Source: Vesta saturnalis (Eukaryota; Arthropoda; Insecta; Coleoptera; Lampyridae). From it: DNA of 64,000 bases. This document shows, in pieces, positions 58,840 through 64,000 of the stretch. The stretch covers positions 1,913,001 to 1,977,000 of the forward strand of contig JARFJB010001987.1 of NCBI GenBank assembly GCA_036346205.1, given 5' to 3'. Made by a program: the position numbers and the translations under genes. Positions within the stretch are counted from its first letter, which is position 1. Every line of letters starts with the position of its first letter. A model generated the notes under the pieces. That model saw only the letters and a list, made by a program, of their open reading frames with translations. It did not search any database and had not been told where the DNA came from.

Positions 58840-58844
58840 AGCTT

Positions 58845-59300
58845 GGTTGTAATTATAATATATTTTACGTCCTCGAAAGTAGTTAATCACTTCGATTGTC
58901 GGTTGAAGATTAGCGAAACTATCGTAATACGATACCTTTTTTCCTCGCTTTCTGTAGCAAACCCAATGGCCACCAGGTCCGCAAATCTATTCAGTTTTTT
59001 GGAAACGGTTTTAAGTATAACACACCATCACCTGATTTGTATGGTTTTAGATAAAGTGCACGGAGCCTACGGCGATATATTCCATCGTGCGGTTATAGCT
59101 CGATTTCTCTTCTTGCAATTTTTTGGCGTTTTTGCTTTATTGACTGCTTTAGCCATTCCGATGCGCCATCAGCTAAAACACCGATTGCCGATAATCGTGC
59201 GAATAACGGAATAAGAAATGGTAAAAACCTTCCTTGTTTAGGTAAGAGAATTACTCTAGGAACTCTAATGTTTTTTTCCTCCTAAGCTTTATGCCATATG
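58845..59300 (-). pseudogene. protease remnant and PLA2-protein C-terminal part, Polinton 2
   Basis: 58985-58845 (minus) keeps the HWVCYRKRGKK segment with the catalytic His, the DSF-type block and the INYFRGRKIYYNYNQ tail. A deletion of about 140 bp relative to the first copy removes the protease start. 58990-59300 is homologous to 22.97-23.27 kb of the first copy. The region is cut at about 59300 by the next insertion. Confidence 0.7.
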
Positions 59301-59302
59301 GT

Positions 59303-61195
59303 GGAAAATCGAATTAACACGGAAGGTAACAGATAATTAATGTGTATCGGTCTAGCTCGCTGGGACAGAGGGCCGTGGGCGTGTTTTTGAACTTAAAAAT
59401 ACTGAAGGTGGTTAGTCGTATTGTCGAAAGTCGTAAAGAAGGGTGAGTCGCAATTGGAATAAAGTCAAGTAATGGGCGCCAGACTTAGTAAAACAAAATC
59501 CGCAAAAACCTGGGCACACGTAGATAAATCACCCTTCAACAGTCAAAAGGTCTCACTTACCTTAACATTGGCTACTTCCAGGTGCACATAGGAGACGCTT
59601 CGAAACTTTAGCTCAAGAACAAATCTTCAAAACAACCATACGCTTCAAATGCTAAGGAAGCGTGCACGAAAATAAGCTTTTGGGGTTCAATAACTTGCTT
59701 TAACTTAATTTTACGTTACGTTACCCCCAACACTTGTGAACAAAATACACTCAAACAAAATAAAAAAATAAACAATGCTAAATGTTTCGCTTAATTAGTG
59801 CAAAGTCAAATTCAAATACTAATCATCTCCAAAATTCTGCCATCAATTGAACTCAAAATAAAATAATTAAACATAAACTAGACAAACGTCATTGAAAATT
59901 CTCTAATTTGTTATTTGTTATTATTAAATCCAATTAATTATACATCTATTGACCACACATAAATAAAAAACACAACAATGATACATATATTACATTTGCG
60001 GCCGTACTAATTGGTGGCCGGTTACCTAAAAATTTGATTAGGGGAGGAGATGCTACCCAAATTCCTTAAATCGGTCACGATTGCAAGCTCTGGCCTTTTA
60101 GCTAAGTTTAAATGTTGAAATTTAAGTTACCTCAATTCTGTTAGAATTCAGAACATTTACGTAAACAAATGTTTACCCCAAATCATTAATTTTACAGTGT
60201 GAAATTTGTGTACACATAAACTTGCTGTACATTTAATTAAACATTTAACAAAAGAATATCAAAAGAAAACGCAAATAAAAGTTGTTCGCCAACCTTAATT
60301 TAAAATAACGTAAATGGATCAACACTTCAATTAAAAAAAACGACTACGTTGGTCTGATTTATCGTCAAATAATTTCAATAAAATGCAAACACTCGTCACA
60401 TAACACCATCAACATAAAAGTAAAATGTTAGATTACCTTCTAGAAGTATTCTTGAACTTTCTCCCCAGGTCACACCAAAACCATCGGTAAACGAGCGGCC
60501 TCTTTGATGATGCCCTCGTGAGTGAAACTTTTAATAACTTTTACGGCAATCAAATTCAGCAATTCACCAAATGGCAAGTCCTTGCGTAGAATGCGTAATT
60601 TATTGACGAATTGTTGTAAAGTTTATATTCACAAAAGCGTTCACGCACGATATTATTTGCACAATCTTAGATTAATTCGGTAGTTTTATTTACAAGTCTG
60701 TTTATGATTAAAAGTATCTAGTTACAAATTTAGCTACAAGGAGACCTGCATCTGTTACGGCTGATTTTATTACGGGTAAAACAAAACAGTGTGCTTTCAC
60801 AATTTCTGATTCGATAATGTTAATCCGCTAAGTTTGCGTTGCTTTATTTCACTAATAGGGTGTACTTAGCAAAACACATCCCTTTGATGAAACGTAAATA
60901 ACGACACACAGTGTCCGAAACCTCAAAACAAAACTCCCTGGAGGGATGAACCCTTGCCCCTCTCCATACTATTGCACCATATTTCTCAACAAACTTTCGC
61001 ACAAAAAAAATGTTAACGCTGCATCCGGTTTCTATCTCGCGCTATCAAGTTTAACAAGCATGAGTACTGAACGTTTTCTAGAGTACAAATTGTAGTCCAA
61101 AGAATTATTACATGAACGGTAACGATTATTAATTAAAATTAACGGACCCAGGTATTGTGTCCTGACAGAAATACGGCCAATCTCTAAAGCGCATT
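59303..61195. other. insertion of unknown identity beside the LINE
   Basis: Lies between the broken Polinton gene and LINE coding sequence. No protein-like frame on either strand. It may be LINE 5' untranslated sequence or a separate non-coding element; a perfect junction could not be read. Confidence 0.35.
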
Positions 61196-61199
61196 AAAT

Positions 61200-63570
61200 A
61201 AAAACGACATCAACGGCACATGATTTAACTAATAACTCAAAGGACAGAATTGCTTGCAAGAAGGTTTCGTCCTTAGAAAATAAAAATTTTGACGTGATTT
61301 GGTTTAAACATTCTGGTCCTAATTTTGTGAAATTCATTTATAGGCCTCCTAATGACAGTAACTTTCAAGACTTCTTCGATTACCTTAGTATGAAAGTTGA
61401 CTATCTCCTCTCTCAGTTTCCATCTTGCGATATATCAATTGTAGGCGATTTCAATGTTCATAACTCTAATTGGCTTCAGTTTTCAACTAGTACAAATCCT
61501 GCTGGTCATAGTGCAGAAACATTTGCTATTTCATATGATCTCATACAAATGATTTCTGAACCCACAAGAATCCCTGATAACCCTAACCATACTCCACATC
61601 TTCTAGATCTCTTTCTTACATCAAACCCTCTTGTTTATAAAACTTCCGTTCTTCCGCCTTTAGGTCTTTCCGACCATTATCTAACAGAAATCATTTCTAC
61701 TGTACCTAATTCCACTGTTGCTCGCAAAACCGATAGAACCTTGTGGTGTTTTAAGTCAGCTCGATGGAGTCATTTATGGGATTTCTTTTCAACCTTTCCA
61801 TGGCGTCAATATTGTTTTAAGTCGTCCTCTTCTTCGGACATCGCTCTTTCAGTATCTGAAGTCATCCTCATGGGAATGGAGTTATAGATCTCCAAAAAAC
61901 AGTACCGTATAGGTCATTCACGTTCCCAACCCTGGTGCAATAAGGCTTGTTTTGATGCAATATCTTTAAAAAATAAATATTACATATTAAATGGAAATCT
62001 AATAAATCGGTCGACAGTCATGTAGAATATGTTGGTGCTATAAATATCTGCAAAAGTGTCATCACTAAAACTAAAAAGTTGTTCGAACTACGAAACTGCA
62101 ATGACCACCTCCTTTAGGCAGTCGTAAATTTTGGTCTTTAGCTAAAGCCCCACACTGACATCTATTGACGGATCGGTAGTTGCTGATTCTGTAGACAAAC
62201 CCAATGTTTTTGTGGATTTGTTTGCATCAAACTCGTGTCTCAATGATTCTGGAAAAGATGTGCCCCTAGTCAACTCTTCTTCGTATGCTATGAAACCAAT
62301 TCATTTTCGGTACAAGCTCTTGGAATCGATCATCAGTAGGCTTGATCTCAATAAGGCGACTGGCCCAGACTGTATCCCAGCTATTGTCTTAAAGAAATGT
62401 TCCCCCGAACAAGTTTGGCATAAATGTTTACTTGCCAAACTCGCCTCGTTTGGGTTAAATGATACGCTCATCAACTAGGTTTCTACTTTCTTTGATAAAA
62501 GACGAATACTTTTCAAAAGAAGTTAGCATTAACGCGGGCGTACCACAGGTATCCGTTATAGCGCCTACACTTTTTCTGCTGTACATAAATGACCTTATTT
62601 CTTCAACAACTAACCCCATCCATTGCTTTGCTGACGATAGCACTCTTCACTGTAGTTCATCTCAGTCTACTCATAGTGATAATCCACCTTCTATGTCAAA
62701 TCAAGAAATTAAAGCTGAAATAGCAAATTCAATCAACAAAGACATTCAACGTATTCTCGAATGGGGAAGCAATAATCTAGTTAAATTTAATGCTAACAAA
62801 ACTCAGTGTTGTCTTGTGTCCGCCAAAATAGATCAATGATTTCCTGTTGCAAGTATGAATGGCTCAGTTCTTAAGTTTTCAGACTCTATTACTCTGTTGG
62901 GCATGACTGTATCTTCAAATCTCTCATGGGTTGACCATCTTCTGTCAGCTACCAAAACAGCTGTTCGTAAAATAGGCTTTTTGTACAGATCTAAGCAGTA
63001 CTTTACCTCTCGACAACTCCTTCTGCTGTATAAGGCCCAAATTTGGCCTCATCTGGAATATAATTCTCACCTCTGGGTTAGTGCTTCCCAATACGCTCTC
63101 GATATCGTTGATCGTATTCAAAAGAGAGCGATTAGGCTTATAAATGACCCGTCCTTAACTTCTCACACACAGTCCCTTGAGCATAGAAGGATGGTTTCAG
63201 TTCTTTCTTTGTATTATCGTTATTACAACGGCTATTGTGTTGCTGAATTATATTCTTTGATACCATCTCGGGCTATCTTTGCGAGAAACACTCGGTTCGC
63301 TCATTCACATCATCAGTATGCAGTACAAATCTCCACTTATCGTACCAAACGGGCGCAATCCACATTTTTCTACACGGCTTCTAAACTCTGGAATGTTCTC
63401 CCTAGTTCCTGCTTTCCTCGTACTTAGGATATGAGAAAATTTAAGGTAGCTGTTCATAGGCATCTATTAGCAATTCATTATCCCTCTATACATCCTCCTA
63501 AGTGTTCCTGAGTGCTTTAACACGATAGGCCAAATTTAGCCTGTTCAGGTCCACAATCATAAAAAAAAAT
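61200..63570 (+). pseudogene. CR1/jockey-like LINE with internal deletion
   Basis: Endonuclease domain: about 61260-61890, with YRPPNDSNFQDFFDYL, SIVGDFNVHNSNW and LSDHYLTEI (catalytic Asp/Asn/His blocks). The reverse transcriptase begins with NKATGPDCIPAIVLKKC (about 62350). Then a deletion jumps to VWHKCLLAKLASFGL, losing roughly 100-130 residues including the first catalytic Asp block. It resumes with INAGVPQ and FADDSTLHCSSS (catalytic Asp pair, about 62635) and ends with the 3' domain (LLYKAQIWPHLEYNSHLW). A TAG at 63425 interrupts the last codons, which continue to 63511. A poly(A)-like tail lies at about 63562. Several frame breaks. Confidence 0.9.
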
Positions 63571-63799
63571 ATAAATTCGAACTTTTCTTATCAACTACGT
63601 TTTTATTTAGGCTCACCTTTGCAATTTCCTACTTACAACTAATTAATCCATGAAGAATTTAAATGCCAACTTCGGAAATCCATCTTAAATTGCAATACGA
63701 AAATTTTAATTCGAAAACCACTCTAAAGTTAAGGGAAATCTATCAGTACAATATTTCAGTCTTACTTTTAACCTTATGAACACCTAAAAACAAAAATCT
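63571..63799. other. AT-rich spacer between LINE and Polinton 2
   Basis: No gene seen; belongs to the insertion that separates the two parts of the PLA2-type gene. Confidence 0.35.
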
Positions 63800-64000
63800 T
63801 TTCCTTCTATAATTTGATCTGCTTTATGTCTACTTTCTAAATCTCGAGAATCTCTGTAACTGATATCATGAAGTTTGAACTGAGCATCTAATTGATTAAT
63901 ACCAGGGTCACCGCGTGCGAGTCGTTTCTCTAAATTTGTACCGAGGTCACAATACTGGTAACCAAGTAAATGCAATTCAACCGGAAGTTTAGTGATTAGA
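63800..64000 (-). pseudogene. PLA2 domain fragment, Polinton 2 copy
   Basis: Homologous to 23.54-23.75 kb. The frame keeps FKLHDISYRDSRDLESRHKA with the His-Asp pair, but the calcium-loop motif is changed from YQYCGPGT to YQYCDLGT, and the Cys before LHD is Phe, so the domain would be inactive. The gene continues beyond the window edge. Confidence 0.85.

Larger units (their letters stand above)
50916..64000. mobile_element. second Polinton copy, degraded and interrupted, runs off the window
   Basis: Segments collinear with the first Polinton: 50916-51780 (matches 11.3-12.25 kb), 52235-53005 and 54940-55500 (polymerase), 55527-56090 (downstream gene), 56095-56566 (minor capsid and its promoter), 58845-59300 (protease and PLA2-protein C-terminal part), 63800-64000 (PLA2 domain). 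A deletion at about 56092 joins sequence equivalent to 16.94 and 22.12 kb, removing integrase, unnamed protein, ATPase and hexon. Three later insertions split it. Confidence 0.9.

Noticed and set aside
1..64000. CRISPR array or prokaryotic operon
   Set aside because: Direct repeats here are microsatellites, TIRs or transposon copies; promoters, introns and polyadenylation signals are eukaryotic.

Overview
The window looks like AT-rich, transposon-dense arthropod (probably insect) nuclear DNA. The evidence is the set of mobile families present (mariner, DD41D Tc1/mariner, hAT, piggyBac, CR1/jockey-like LINE, gypsy, tRNA-derived SINEs, Polinton/Maverick), arthropod-type TATA plus TCAGT core promoters in the Polinton, and long (TA)n tracts. 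No complete host gene was found. One segment (34955-35105) has the form of an internal host exon. Almost every coding region is a pseudogene inside a mobile element; species cannot be fixed from the sequence.

The centrepiece is a nested pair of elements with readable ends. A hAT transposon (8897-28441, transposase on the minus strand, 8-bp duplication ATGAAATC at 8889-8896 and 28442-28449) contains a structurally complete 16,682-bp Polinton/Maverick (9179-25860, about 280-bp terminal inverted repeats, 5'-AG ends, 6-bp duplication CATCAA at 9173-9178 and 25861-25866). The Polinton is an endogenous, virus-like element of the adintovirus/polintovirus kind. On the plus strand it has a small helical protein, a protein-primed family B DNA polymerase and an unnamed downstream gene. 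On the minus strand, from right to left, it has a small unnamed protein, a larger unnamed protein, a phospholipase A2-type virion protein, an adenain-like protease, a minor capsid candidate, a small ORF, a hexon-like major capsid protein, a packaging ATPase, an unnamed conserved protein, a fibre-repeat protein and an integrase with chromodomain. A spliced coiled-coil gene lies in the left arm, divergent from the polymerase unit. The ATPase and a few small genes are open; polymerase, integrase, hexon, protease and several others carry frameshifts or stops, so this copy is a fossil.

A second, older Polinton starts near 50916 and runs off the right edge. It has lost the integrase-to-hexon block and is split by a piggyBac (about 53.0-54.9 kb), a 2,273-bp TG...CA LTR-like insertion (56567-58839, AGCT duplication) and a 4.5-kb block containing a LINE (59.3-63.8 kb). 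Comparing the two copies shows which small genes are conserved and gives empty sites for the insertions.

Elsewhere: 2.1-5.0 kb, two mariner relics; 5.0-5.9 kb, a strand-asymmetric minisatellite that inverts; 6.1-8.7 kb, a LINE fragment, a foldback element and a DDE relic; 29.5-32.3 kb, a LINE fragment and a DD41D element with roughly 700-bp inverted repeats; 33.5-36.8 kb, a palindrome, the candidate exon, an unnamed element relic and a SINE; 37.0-40.0 kb, three TA-target transposons separated only by (TA)n; 42.2-45.0 kb, GT-rich satellites and a second SINE; 45.4-50.4 kb, an interrupted gypsy integrase and a piggyBac.
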